From Ferruginibacter sp. (GTDB taxonomy: Bacteria > Bacteroidota > Bacteroidia > Chitinophagales > Chitinophagaceae), in NCBI GenBank assembly GCA_025963635.1, contig JAOQAK010000054.1:58419-122418 (forward strand): DNA of 64,000 bases, in the 5' to 3' direction. The position numbers and the translations under genes are program-made. Under the pieces are notes generated by a model, which made no database searches, was not told the DNA's origin, and saw nothing but the letters and a program-made list of their open reading frames with translations. Shown here piece after piece: positions 37,507 to 47,600 of the stretch. Within the stretch, counting starts at the first letter, position 1, and every line of letters starts with the position of its first letter.

Positions 37507-38493
37507 TTATTTATTATTACTAATAATTACCGTAGATTTTTCCTTATCATATTTATAAGTTACTTCATTGAATACACATATAATTTTTAATGCCTGTTCA
37601 AAGCTTTCATTCTTTGGGAAACTTGCACTAAAACGTTGCGAGCTAATTGACTGATCACTAATTGTTATTCTCACTTTATACCGTTCTTCCAATAACTTCG
37701 CTGCTTCAGCTACCGTTAGATTATCAAATAATAAATCCTGTTCTTTCCAATCCAGATAACTATCACTTTCAACAATTTTCATACTATAACTAACTTCTCC
37801 CTTATTATATGTTATTTGTTGATTAGGGGTAATGACACCAAGTGTTTTATTCTGATCAGTGACCTTTACTTTACCTCGTTTAACCGTGACTGTAATATCC
37901 GTTTCTCCGGAAATAGCCTTAATATTAAATGCTGTACCCAATACTATGGTTTCCAATCTGCTGGTATGCACAATAAAAGGCTTGGAGGGATTGTGCTGAA
38001 TGTCAAAAAAAGCCTGGCCTTCAAGAAATACTTCACGTTTTTCCAATCCTTCAAAAGAAGAAGGATAATTGAATTTACTTCCCGCACTTAAAATAACTTT
38101 ACTTCCATCTTGAAGAAAAACCACACGATTTACCTTATGGTTTACCGCCAGGCTTGTATTTACATTTGTTTGTTTTTTTGATGACCCGTCAAGTAAAAAA
38201 AACAAACTAGTACTAAATACCATAATAAGGACTGCCGCAGCAGCTATCTTTATCATCCTTTTATTTAAAAATTGTACCTTTTGAGTTGGTTGTTCATCCC
38301 TGGAAATTTTATCCCAAATAGCGTCTTTTATATCATTTTTAAATTCTTTTCTTTCTTCCATACTTAGTGTATCCATAATATCTGGTTCATTTTGAAACAG
38401 GTTGTAATAGGTTTCCAGTAAGTGCTTCTCTTCTTTTGCTAAATCCCCTTTAAGGTATTTATGCAACAATTTTAAAATATAACGTTTTTCCAT
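37507..38493 (-). CDS. FecR-family anti-sigma factor
   Basis: 328 residues. A cytoplasmic N-terminal helical part (ILKLLHKYLKGDLAKEEKHLLETYYNLF) binds the sigma factor. One membrane segment (MIKIAAAAVLIMVFSTSLFFLL, about 80-102) follows, then the periplasmic FecR domain (VVFLQDGSKVILSAGSKFNYP, EVFLEGQAFFDIQHNPSKPFIV, TVKRGKVKVTD) and a C-terminal DUF4974-like part (LTVAEAAKLLEERYKVRITI). It senses the STN domain of the SusC encoded next and controls the ECF sigma factor encoded 74 bases upstream. All expected parts are present and the length is normal. Confidence 0.9.
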   Translation of the reverse strand: MEKRYILKLLHKYLKGDLAKEEKHLLETYYNLFQNEPDIMDTLSMEERKEFKNDIKDAIWDKISRDEQPTQKVQFLNKRMIKIAAAAVLIMVFSTSLFFLLDGSSKKQTNVNTSLAVNHKVNRVVFLQDGSKVILSAGSKFNYPSSFEGLEKREVFLEGQAFFDIQHNPSKPFIVHTSRLETIVLGTAFNIKAISGETDITVTVKRGKVKVTDQNKTLGVITPNQQITYNKGEVSYSMKIVESDSYLDWKEQDLLFDNLTVAEAAKLLEERYKVRITISDQSISSQRFSASFPKNESFEQALKIICVFNEVTYKYDKEKSTVIISNNK

Positions 38494-38567
38494 TTGAATG
38501 CATATGGCTAATTTGCTCTCAAGTATGACCTGGAAAATTAAGAAAGCCCCACTCGCTATAAATATTT

Positions 38568-39164
38568 TTAATAAATACCAGGTGTGGCGATTAACAGTAT
38601 TACTGATATAGTAAGAATGCGGAATAAAGAAACTTTTAAAGTTTCTATTGCTTTACCGAGTTGGTTTTGAACTGTTTTCCGCGTAATACCCAATTGCATG
38701 GATATAACTTTTGTAGGCAAATCATCCTGGAAACGAAGACGAAAAATTTCTTGCCTTTTTGGTGGCAATGTCTTCAAAATGGCTTCATAAGAATTGAAAT
38801 ATTCTTTCCAAAGCAGTTGAGCGTCAGCTTGAGAATTCGTTTCAGGAATATTATCTAAAATATTAAAAAAGGGATGGGTTAGTTTCTGTTTGGCAACTAA
38901 TTTAATTACTCTGTTTCGTATAGCAACATGTAAATAAGCCGCTAAATTTTCAATACGCAGCGTTTCTCTATTAATCCAAATATGGGCAAAAATTTCCTGC
39001 ACTATATCCTTTGCAGCATCAGAATCTTTTAATCGCTTGTAAGCATTGGAATAAGCGCATTCCCAATGTTTTTCAAACAATACATTAAATGCTTGTTTAC
39101 TACCATCTTCAACTTGTTGAAGCAATAATGTATCACTACTTTGTTTTGGTTCGATCTGCCTCAT
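38568..39164 (-). CDS. ECF RNA polymerase sigma factor of the pectin locus
   Basis: 198 residues. Region 2 is seen as FEKHWECAYSNAYKRLKDSD then AAKDIVQEIFAHIWINR, and region 4 as LPPKRQEIFRLRFQDDLPTK, VISMQLGITRKTVQNQLGKA, the helix-turn-helix that binds the -35 element. It belongs to the FecI-like ECF group usual next to FecR in Bacteroidota. An unusual feature is the hydrophobic C-terminal tail (ILTISVILLIATPGIY), which could tether the protein to the membrane. It should direct RNA polymerase to the SusC-SusD-esterase-PL10 genes after a signal from the STN domain. It is transcribed first, followed by fecR. Confidence 0.9.
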   Translation of the reverse strand: MRQIEPKQSSDTLLLQQVEDGSKQAFNVLFEKHWECAYSNAYKRLKDSDAAKDIVQEIFAHIWINRETLRIENLAAYLHVAIRNRVIKLVAKQKLTHPFFNILDNIPETNSQADAQLLWKEYFNSYEAILKTLPPKRQEIFRLRFQDDLPTKVISMQLGITRKTVQNQLGKAIETLKVSLFRILTISVILLIATPGIY

Positions 39165-39239
39165 AAATAAAAAATATTATCCAAATGAACACTTTCCGGA
39201 ACATTTGATTCAAACACAAATTGAAAACTTTCTGAATGG

Positions 39240-39317
39240 CAATGTCATATTCGGAGCTGACATTTGCAGCAATAAGGAAAATTGAGTGCAGAAAGAAATA
39301 AAGGTTTTAACTTTCGT
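39240..39317 (-). pseudogene. Truncated 5' end of a second secreted esterase
   Basis: The minus strand from 39317 reads TKVKTFISFCTQFSLLLQMS then APNMTLP, clearly the counterpart of the signal peptide of the esterase at 26096 (MKVKILISFCLQCFFFQQVS then AQNMTSS). The start codon has become ACG and the frame leaves the family after about 26 codons. The similarity continues upstream through the whole promoter to 39515. A diverged duplicate whose body has been deleted is the simplest reading. Confidence 0.65.
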
Positions 39318-39501
39318 AACACTATAAATCTTTTACAACATATCAAGGTTTAAAGAAATTCTATACCTCTAAGGAAAATTGACGATTTATTGTTTTTAGC
39401 ATTGCCGTATCCTGCTGACCGCAACATCATTCCCTGTAACTGTTAAGATCAAGGTACTTAAAAAATAAGCATATAGCTCTTGAATCGACCCAAAATAAGA
39501 G

Positions 39502-39515
39502 CGAGAACGTTACCG
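39502..39515. promoter_or_regulatory. Candidate LacI-type operator between two remnants
   Basis: CGAGAACGTTACCG, identical to the site at 26281-26294 and 12 of 14 to the perfect palindrome. It sits between the divergent esterase remnant (minus) and the SusC remnant (plus), as expected for an ancestral shared control region. Confidence 0.45.
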
Positions 39516-39612
39516 GTTTTTTTTCATCGCGTTAACAAAAAGGTAACACTCATTACTTCATTTGCAGTTTTATAAAAATAAAATTTGCACGAAATTTAAA
39601 ACCGCATATAAA

Positions 39613-39738
39613 ATGAAACGCATTAATTGTTTGTTGTTTTTCCTGTGTCTTTTAATCCTTCATTCTTATGGACAGGAGAAGAACATCACCGGGAAAGTAA
39701 CAAATGCTGACTGATCTCCATTGCAGGGAGTAGCTGTA
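39613..39738 (+). pseudogene. SusC N-terminal remnant
   Basis: An ATG at 39613 opens MKRINCLLFFLCLLILHSYG then QEKNITGKVTNAD, a signal peptide plus the first strand of a SusC carboxypeptidase-regulatory-like domain. A TGA (39712-39714) stands where GGA (Gly) is expected. The same frame then continues SPLQGVAV before losing the family pattern at about 39738. So only about 42 codons of a SusC gene remain, with a nonsense mutation. It is divergent to the esterase remnant. Confidence 0.7.
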
Positions 39739-40151
39739 GGGCGTTTCATTCTGCATGTATTTACTGTCGATGTAAACCTACACCACGAAATAGGCAAAAT
39801 AGTTGCTAATCGTTCAACGGGCAAAAGCTGTCGGCATATGAGCTGAAACCTGACTTCGTGAAATAATCAATTGCATGGCAAACGCTGACATGAGACCGGT
39901 AAAAAAAGTTGTTCAAAAAAAGACCCCTGTAAAAACAGGGGTCGAAACTTAAACAAAACTGTACATGAGAATTTGACTTCCAATGTAAAAAAAGTGAGGA
40001 AAACTGGATAAATTCTGGAATCCGGGAATCTTTTCTTAAAAAATTGACTCAACCCTTACTGTCTTCCAATGTCATATATGTTGAAAATCAGATTGCACCA
40101 CTGCTGACACTTCCAAATATGGACTCTTGCCAGGAGAGATAAAGAATCCTT
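39739..40151. other. Spacer with one terminator
   Basis: No gene. A strong minus-strand terminator lies at 39915-39943. Similarity to the second histidine kinase copy begins only at about 40155. Confidence 0.5.
39915..39943 (-). terminator. Rho-independent terminator
   Basis: GACCCCTGT and ACAGGGGTC form a perfect 9-bp stem with an AAAA/TTTT loop (39922-39943). On the minus strand it is followed by seven Ts. It would end minus-strand transcripts coming from the histidine kinase fragment upstream. Confidence 0.75.
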
Positions 40152-40709
40152 TTACCAATTTAGTTGAAAAACATGTTTACCGTTTTTATAGAAATAGGTA
40201 ATTTGAATGTCTGACTGCTCGCAGATTTGCTTTATGATGGATAACCCCAATCCATTATGCAGACTATTCGTTTCTTCCTTATAAAAACGCCTGAAAATCC
40301 GTTTGGAGTCAAGTACTTTTGGAGAACCGGTATTGCTAACGGTAAGTTGATGGGACTGCAAATAAATGTCGATGCTGCCAGCTTTGATATTGTGCCTGCT
40401 GGCATTACTTAGCAAATTGTTCAGTAAGATATCAGTCAGATCCCCATTGGCCCGAATGGCTCCTTCCTGCATGTGACAATCCAGGTTGATTCCATTATTC
40501 TTCCATAATTCCTGGAACTGTAGCACTTTTTTTTCAATCCTCTCTTTAAGGTTGATGACACTAACCTGCTCAAACTGCTGATTCTCGATCTTTGCCAGCA
40601 AAAGCAGCGACCCACTGAGCCTGGAAAGCTTTTTTACCTCAGCATAGATTTCTTTCATTTCTTCGCTTTGTACTTCGGTAAGATCTTCTCTTTGAATGAT
40701 CAAATGCAA
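40152..40709 (-). pseudogene. Histidine kinase C-terminal fragment (truncated duplicate)
   Basis: 185 codons nearly identical to the C-terminal half of the kinase at 52184-53463, from LIIQREDLTEVQSEEMKEIY to HVFQLNW. The ATP-binding domain is complete (LLNNLLSNASRHN as N box, HNGLGLSIIKQIC as G box), but the copy begins just after the phospho-acceptor His motif, so it has no His, sensor or membrane part. The only start is a TTG at the break. Similarity ends at about 40716, where unrelated plus-strand sequence begins. It cannot work as a kinase. It preserves the reading frame that the other copy lost in its C-terminus. Confidence 0.75.
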
Positions 40710-40728
40710 TTTAGACTACATCATCTAA

Positions 40729-41058
40729 TTGTTCATCCACATCAATGTGCATTTTAACCCGTCTGATGGCAGTGTAAAAGCCAACTTTTTCCGTCAGTAC
40801 CAGCTAAAAGATACCAGCTTTCGAACAGCAGATCCGACAAGACATATTGATTTTGTTGGCTGGGGAATTAATACAAAAACCAAAACAGAAGATGGACTCG
40901 GCACGCTAATCAGTGCAGGCAGTTTCAATCCCGGATTTATGGGTGGTGCCTACCTTTCCTATTCCAGAATGCATTGGAAAAAGCAAAGGGATGGCAGCCA
41001 GCGATTCGGACAATGGGCATTAGTACTCTCGGGGCCTCTTTCATTCAGGGTTGATTGA
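40729..41058 (+). pseudogene. Fragment of an unrecognised outer-membrane-type protein
   Basis: 109 codons (VHFNPSDGSVKANFFRQYQL ... FVGWGINTKTKTEDGLGTLI, SAGSFNPGFMGGAYLSYSRM, FGQWALVLSGPLSFRVD). Alternating polar and aromatic residues with glycines suggest beta strands of a barrel-like protein. There is a stop immediately upstream and no signal peptide or proper start, and the segment begins a few bases after the kinase duplication breakpoint. I take it as an internal piece of a larger gene left after a rearrangement. The family is not recognised with certainty. Confidence 0.45.
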
Positions 41059-41073
41059 CTCATTACTAATCAC

Positions 41074-41484
41074 TCATGATACTTTCACCATTTCACCGAC
41101 CACCTTCATAAAATCACTAACATCTGAAGGCTTTGTGACATAGGTGTTTGCAAAATTATCCCGACATAGCTTCATTTCTTTTTCTGAAGAGGAACTGGTA
41201 AAAATAATGACGGGAATATGCTTTAAATTTCCATCCCTTTTTATAAATTGCAACACTTCATGGCCATTTTTCTTTGGCAGGTTGATGTCCAGAATGATAA
41301 GGTCCGGCAAATCTGAAGCCATGTCTTTACCCAGCTTACTCAAATAATCAATCGCTTTTTCCCCATCCTTCAAGACGGTCAGTTTTAGTTCCAGCCCAGT
41401 CTCCTCAAGTGCCTCCGTGGTAAGTAGTATATCACCTTCGTTGTCTTCCACTAACAAAATATGACTGGTATCCATTGTATTCAT
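41074..41484 (-). CDS. Single-domain response regulator (CheY/Rcp1-like)
   Basis: 136 residues forming one receiver domain: the acidic pair in LLVEDNEGD (Glu13, Asp14), phospho-acceptor Asp66 in LIILDINLPKKNG, Thr/Ser in IFTSSSSEKE and Lys118 in YVTKPSD. There is no output domain. The NEGD and LPKKNG forms match the Rcp1-like group that often works with phytochrome-type or multi-PAS kinases. The gene follows the giant kinase after 146 bases on the same strand, so it is probably its phosphotransfer partner, passing the signal on by protein contact. Confidence 0.88.
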   Translation of the reverse strand: MNTMDTSHILLVEDNEGDILLTTEALEETGLELKLTVLKDGEKAIDYLSKLGKDMASDLPDLIILDINLPKKNGHEVLQFIKRDGNLKHIPVIIFTSSSSEKEMKLCRDNFANTYVTKPSDVSDFMKVVGEMVKVS

Positions 41485-41630
41485 TTTTATGGTTTGATTA
41501 CGTACTTCTTCTGGCGCTGAACTATACTTATAGATATGATTTCCTCAACCCTTCGCAATGCACATTATACTTTATTTGTCAATTCATTTTTTACGGTAAT
41601 TTCCTGGCGTGATTCAGACACAACATATTT

Positions 41631-44600
41631 TTAATTTTTAGGAAGGGTGAAATAAAATGTACTTCCTCTACCTATTTCCGATACTACCCATATTTGTCCA
41701 CCCAGCATTTCGATAATTTTTTTAGTTATTGCCAGGCCTATACCCGTTCCGGAAAATTCATCTTTATTATGGAGCCTTTGAAAGATGACAAAGATTTTAG
41801 AAAAGTATGCTTCACTAATTCCTATCCCTTTATCTGAAACAGCAAATTGCCATTGATCTTTTAATTCTTTCATGGAAACATGAATTTGGGGTGAAGCATC
41901 TTCGGGGCAATATTTTATTGCGTTGCTAATGAGGTTTTGAAAAACCTGCCGGAGCGGCGCTTTGTAAGAATTGACTACGCTTAATGGATCTATCCTGATG
42001 ATGGCCTTTTTATCTGCAATCTCTTTTTTTAATAAGGCGAGAATTTCTTTACCAATCTCATTCAGGTTAACGACTTCAACCTTGTCTTCTGTTCTGCCAA
42101 CCCGGGAAAATTCGAGAAGATCCAGAATGATTCCACGCATTCTTTTAGCTCCATCTACGGCAAAATAGATATACTTTTTAGCTTTATCGTCAATAACATT
42201 TCCATATTTGCTTTCCAGTAAACTGAGAAAACTGGTTATCATACGTAGCGGCTCCTGCAAATCATGAGATGCCACATAAGCAAATTGTTCAAGTTCATCA
42301 TTAGAAATTGCAAGCTTGCTGGCCTGGTTTTGCAGGTTTTTGTTTAGCTCCACCAGGCGCAAATCGGAGATTTTGCGTTGTGTGACATCCTTAAAATAAA
42401 CAGACAAGCCACTATCGGATGGATAGGATATAGCTTCGTACCATTTTTCCAGCGGCGCATAATTTATTTCGAAGTCAATCACCTGGTTGGTTTCAATGGC
42501 CGTATGGAATTTTTGAAACGCCAGGGAATGCACCCAATCCGGAAATGCCTCCCAGAAATTATGGCCCACTATTTCGGCTTTTGGGCGCACCAGCATTTTT
42601 TCCGCCTCTTTATTCCAATAGGTTACCATCCAGGTTTTATCCAGGGCGAAGAAAGCATCGCCAATACTTTCCAGGATAGTATTTTTTTCTTCAAGTGTTG
42701 CCAGTGCTGCCAGCTCAGCTCTTTTGCGGATATCGATATCCTGGAAAGTACCATACAGCCTTACACATTTTCCATCGATTATTTCTGCATCCCCGCTGGC
42801 ACTTATCCATAGCTCGTTGCCTTTAGCGGTTATTAGTTGCAGTTCTGATATCCATGATTTCCCATAATCAATACTCTCCAGGATATTTTTTGTAATTAGC
42901 TCCCTGCTTTCACCTTCTTTTATAAAATTGAGTACTGTGGAAAAATCAGGTATATCGTCATCGGTTACTTCATGGATTTTTTTTATGATGGGCGACCAGT
43001 ATACAACGTTCGTAACAAGGTTTACCTCCCAGCTCCCAATCCGGGCCAGGTTACTTGATTTATCCAGCAAAACTTCCAGTTCTTTTTTCTCGGTTATATC
43101 CTGTACAAGCGACATAATTGTAATTACCCTGCCTTCTTTATCCTTTAATACGGAATTGAACCATTCGCACCATATTATGGCCCCATCCTTTCTATAATTC
43201 CGGTTCTGAACCCTGTTATTTTTAACTTCACCCTTTATAAGCTGCTCTGCTATTTTGAGCATTTTGGGTTGGTCTTCTATATATACCTGGGTGTATCCAT
43301 TCTTTTCCTTCTCAATAAACTCTTCTGCAGACCATCCAAAGATTTCTTCTGACTGCTTTGACCATGATTTCAAATGTAACTGATCATCCCATTCAATAAA
43401 TCCAAGCGGCGTATTTTCAAGATGAAAAGATAACCGTTCATTTGTAATCCGAAGTTCTGCTTCCGCTTTTTTGCGTTCCGTTATATCCTGCAATATTCCA
43501 TAAAGGCGAATGGGTTTATTGTTTGTATCAAATTCGAATTCCCATTCGCTATAAACATGCTTTTGGATCCTGTCGTCAGTATTTATTCTTGCATAAAAAG
43601 ACGAAGCTTCAAAAGTTACAAAGGTTTTCTGTATCATTTCATTTGCATATTCAAAATCATCGGGATGGATAAGTGAGAGGAAAGCCTCCTGGGAGGCTTG
43701 TACATCTCCCGGCCTGATTCCTAAAATATGGTAAAACTCATCCGACCATGTGTGAATGCCGGTCAATAAATCTATCTGCCAGTTAGAAATATGTGAAAGA
43801 GCTTGCGCTTCTTTTAATCGCAATTCACTTTGCTCAATTTTTTTGCGGGAAATCACCTGTTCCGTTACATCATTTGCAAAAAAGAAAATACCTTCAACTA
43901 TACCATCGGCATTCTTATAAGGCTGATAAATAAAATCCGCGTAAAAGTCGGTAAGTTCACCATTTCCCACATCTAATTTTATCAGGCTTTCTGTTCCAGA
44001 AAATGTTTCACCTGTTGTATATATCTTATCCAGCAATTCAAAAAAACCCTGGCCTTCTACGTCTGAGAATACATCTCTTACCCTTTTACCAATAACATCT
44101 TTCCTACCTGTAAGTTTCAGGTACAAGGGGTTTGCCATTTCATAAATATGCCCCGGCCCGTTTAACACTCCAATACATGAAGGCGCCTGCTGAAACAGGT
44201 CAAGAAAACGCTTTCTCTCATTTTCCAAGGCCTTTTCCATTCTTTTTTTCACTGTCACATCGCGGGCAACGCCATATCTCACCTGGTCTTTTTCATCCCA
44301 GCGGGCAGACCATTCGATGGGTACCAATGTACCATCTTTGCGGATATACCTGTTTTCGAAATGGTTGAGATCGTTCACGGCCATTACATGAGCGGTCGTT
44401 TGATTTGTTTGCTGATTGTCTTCATGATAAACAAAATTAATAACGGGTTTCCCAATAAGTTCTTCGGGCCTATATCCCCAAACGGCTTCACTTGCAGCGC
44501 TCACTTTTATGAAATTCCCTTTCGCATCAATAGCACAAATAACATCAAGGGATGAATCCATTATTTTATTAAGGTCGTTCAATGCATATTGAAGGTCTTT

Positions 44601-47600
44601 TGAGGTTGCCGAAATTTTTTCCTCCGCCTGTTTTCTTTCCGATATATCCCGGATGATTATTGATGTTCGCTCCTGCCCGTAAGAATCTTTAAATAATACA
44701 GAACTCATTTCCCCTGGAAATTTGCTTCCATCTTTTCGCAGGCACGTAAGCTCACCTTTTGCCTTGCCGCTGAGCTGGTGTGCTGTAATAAGCGCCTTTG
44801 TCCTGGAATCCTTTATATCAATTATACCATATTTTCCTGCGGTGCATATTTCTTCTTCCGTCATTTGAAAAATTTTACAGGCAGCGGGATTGGCGGCAAG
44901 AATATCTCCGTCAGTTATGGTAAGCAGGATACCATCGAGGCTGTTCTCAAAAAAGGCCCGGAATTTAGCTTCGCTTTCGCTGATCAACTGTTCCGCTTTT
45001 TTTCTTTCTGTAATATCATGACCAAACATGATCAGCCTCCCATCTTCCATTAATTTTGTGCTTACTTCCATATCCACTCCCGTACCATCTTTTCTTTTAA
45101 GCCTCCTTTCGTTCCTGATGGTTTTTCCAAATTTTAACTCATCTATTTTTAAAGGATTGCCGACAATATCTTCCGGAAAAAAAATATCGGTGAGGGACAG
45201 TTGTAAAGCCTCTTCCAGCGTATATCCAAATACTTCACAGGCGTATTGATTGATATCAATAAACTTCAGGGTGGCATCGGAAATACATATTGCATCAGTT
45301 GCCTGCTCAATAAGCGACCGGTAGCGCAGTTCACTTGCTTTTACCGTTTCTTCCGTTTTTTTTCTTCGCGTAATGTCCTGGACGGTGCCGATTGCCCGCA
45401 TTGAGCTGGTCCTGGTATCATTGACAATATGCCATCTTTCTTCTACAACTTTTACAATTCCTCCGGGTGTGATAATGCGGTGTTCGATGGAATGCAGGGA
45501 ATCACTTTTCAAGGAGCCTAAAAATGCCAAATCCACTGCTCCTTTATCTTCAGGATGAACGAATTTTAAAAAATTTTCGTGCGAAGTGTGCGGATGGCAA
45601 TTTTCAATACCAAAGATGCGGCAGGTTTCGTCAGACCATATTACTTCAAACGTTGCAAGGTCTGTTTCCCAGCTGCCAACATTCGCTACTGACTGTGCTT
45701 CGGATAAACGGGCTTCACTTCGTTTTAATTTTTCTTCAGCTATTTTTTTCTCTGTCGTATCCCTTGTGTAGCAGGCTACACCTATTATCGAATCGCCTTC
45801 ATAAATGGGGTTAAACCGGGCTTCGGCCCATGATTCAGAAAACTTCCCCCAGGCGGGAGTATATATCTCTTCGATAAAAGATTTTCCTTTTAAAGCGTTG
45901 GTATAAAGAGCCTTCCATAAAAAAACAAACTCTGCCGGAAATTTCCCTTCCAGCAGCAAGTCATCGCCCGGTTGCAAAATTATATCAACTGTTTTTTTAA
46001 TGCTATTTATAAATGACCGGTTTGCAGCCATTAATTTGAAACCACTGTTTACGCTCCATATCAGGTCTTCAGTGGTATTGATTAAAGCTTCTTTATCTCT
46101 TCGTTCAAATTCTTTTTGAATTTCAGCGTTTTTGCGATCATTTATTGTTCTGAAAAAAGCAAGTATCCTGTCTGTGCCGGCAATACAGGCAAGTTTTAGG
46201 TTCACTTCTACCCAGTTTAACGTTCCGTCCATGCTTTGGCTTCTCCATTCAAATAGCTGAGGCCCTTCGGTTGCGGCCTTCCGCATATATTCCATCGCTA
46301 CAGCGGGGGTGTAACCCGTGGCACGTGACATAAAGGCAGCAGCATCTCCTCTCATCATTTCTTCCCTGGTGCAGCCGAGCATTTCACATGCTTTTTCATT
46401 CATATCCAGAACGCGACCAGTTTCAAGCTCGTGAATAAAAATGCCGTCACTTGCTTTTTCAAATATTTCGCGGTAGTTGGCTTCAGCCTGCTCCAATAAT
46501 TTTTGCTTTTCCCTGATCTCTATGCCGGCTTTAACTTTGTCTGTTACATCCCTGAAATTATCAACAATACCATTTATATCCGGGTCGTGCAACATATTGG
46601 TCATCGTAGCTTCACACCAGCGCCATTCGTTATCTTTATGTAGTAACCGTACACTTTGGCCCGCGACAGGCACACCAGGACTTTCCAATACCTTGTCCCA
46701 CACTCTTTTTACTTCTGCTAAATCATCCCTATGAAAAAGGGTGAAGAAATCTATCAGACCCGCTTCTTTTTCAGTGTAACCCAATACCTTTTCTATACTT
46801 GGAGAAATATATACAGGTTTCATATCTGCAGTAATAATCACTACTGCGTCGGCGCCATTTTCAACGAGGGCCCGGTAGCGCCTTTCCTGGGTGATGAGTT
46901 GGTGCTCTGATCTTCTTTTTTCTGTAATGTCAATAGCAGATATAAATACCCCTATTATTTGACCTTGCTCGTCCTTTGCGGGTTTGTATTTTAGTACGAA
47001 ACTTTTTATAGCGACAGACTGCTCTGTAATTGTAATTTCATCAGCTACCTCTGCCCCACTTAAAACCGTTTTATAAATCTCCTTTATCACAGCAGACCTC
47101 TCGGGCTGAACATAATCTAAAATACAAGCGCCCTTAAAAAGTTCTTTTTTGAAGTACCGCCGATATAACTTTTCGGCCTGGTTATTAAAAGAGGCTATTT
47201 TCAGGTCACTGTCCAGGAGAATAAAAGATTCCTCTGTATTGTTGATCAGCCAACTCATCTCCTGCTCTGTTCGTTTTCTCCGCGTGATATCCACTATGAC
47301 TCCATCGAAAAATTGCCCGCCGGTCAGTTCATCATTTCGCAAAGAGATATTTCCCAAAACATGCAACAGGCTTTCATCCCTGCATTTCAATACGGTTTCA
47401 TAACCTGATAACTTTTCTGTTAACAGCAACTCATTGATAGCGCTATCTCTGGCCTCGGGTGATAAATAATGTTCGTAAATATTTATTCCTATCAATTCTT
47501 CCGGCGAATCATATTGAAGCATTTCTGCAAATGCCCTGTTGCAATTCAGTATTATTCCATTTACGGCAGATTGGTAAATACCCGCAAGATTTTGTTCAAA

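Noticed and set aside
42378..42812. 144-codon plus-strand frame opposite the giant kinase
   Set aside because: Antisense to PAS domains that read normally on the other strand.
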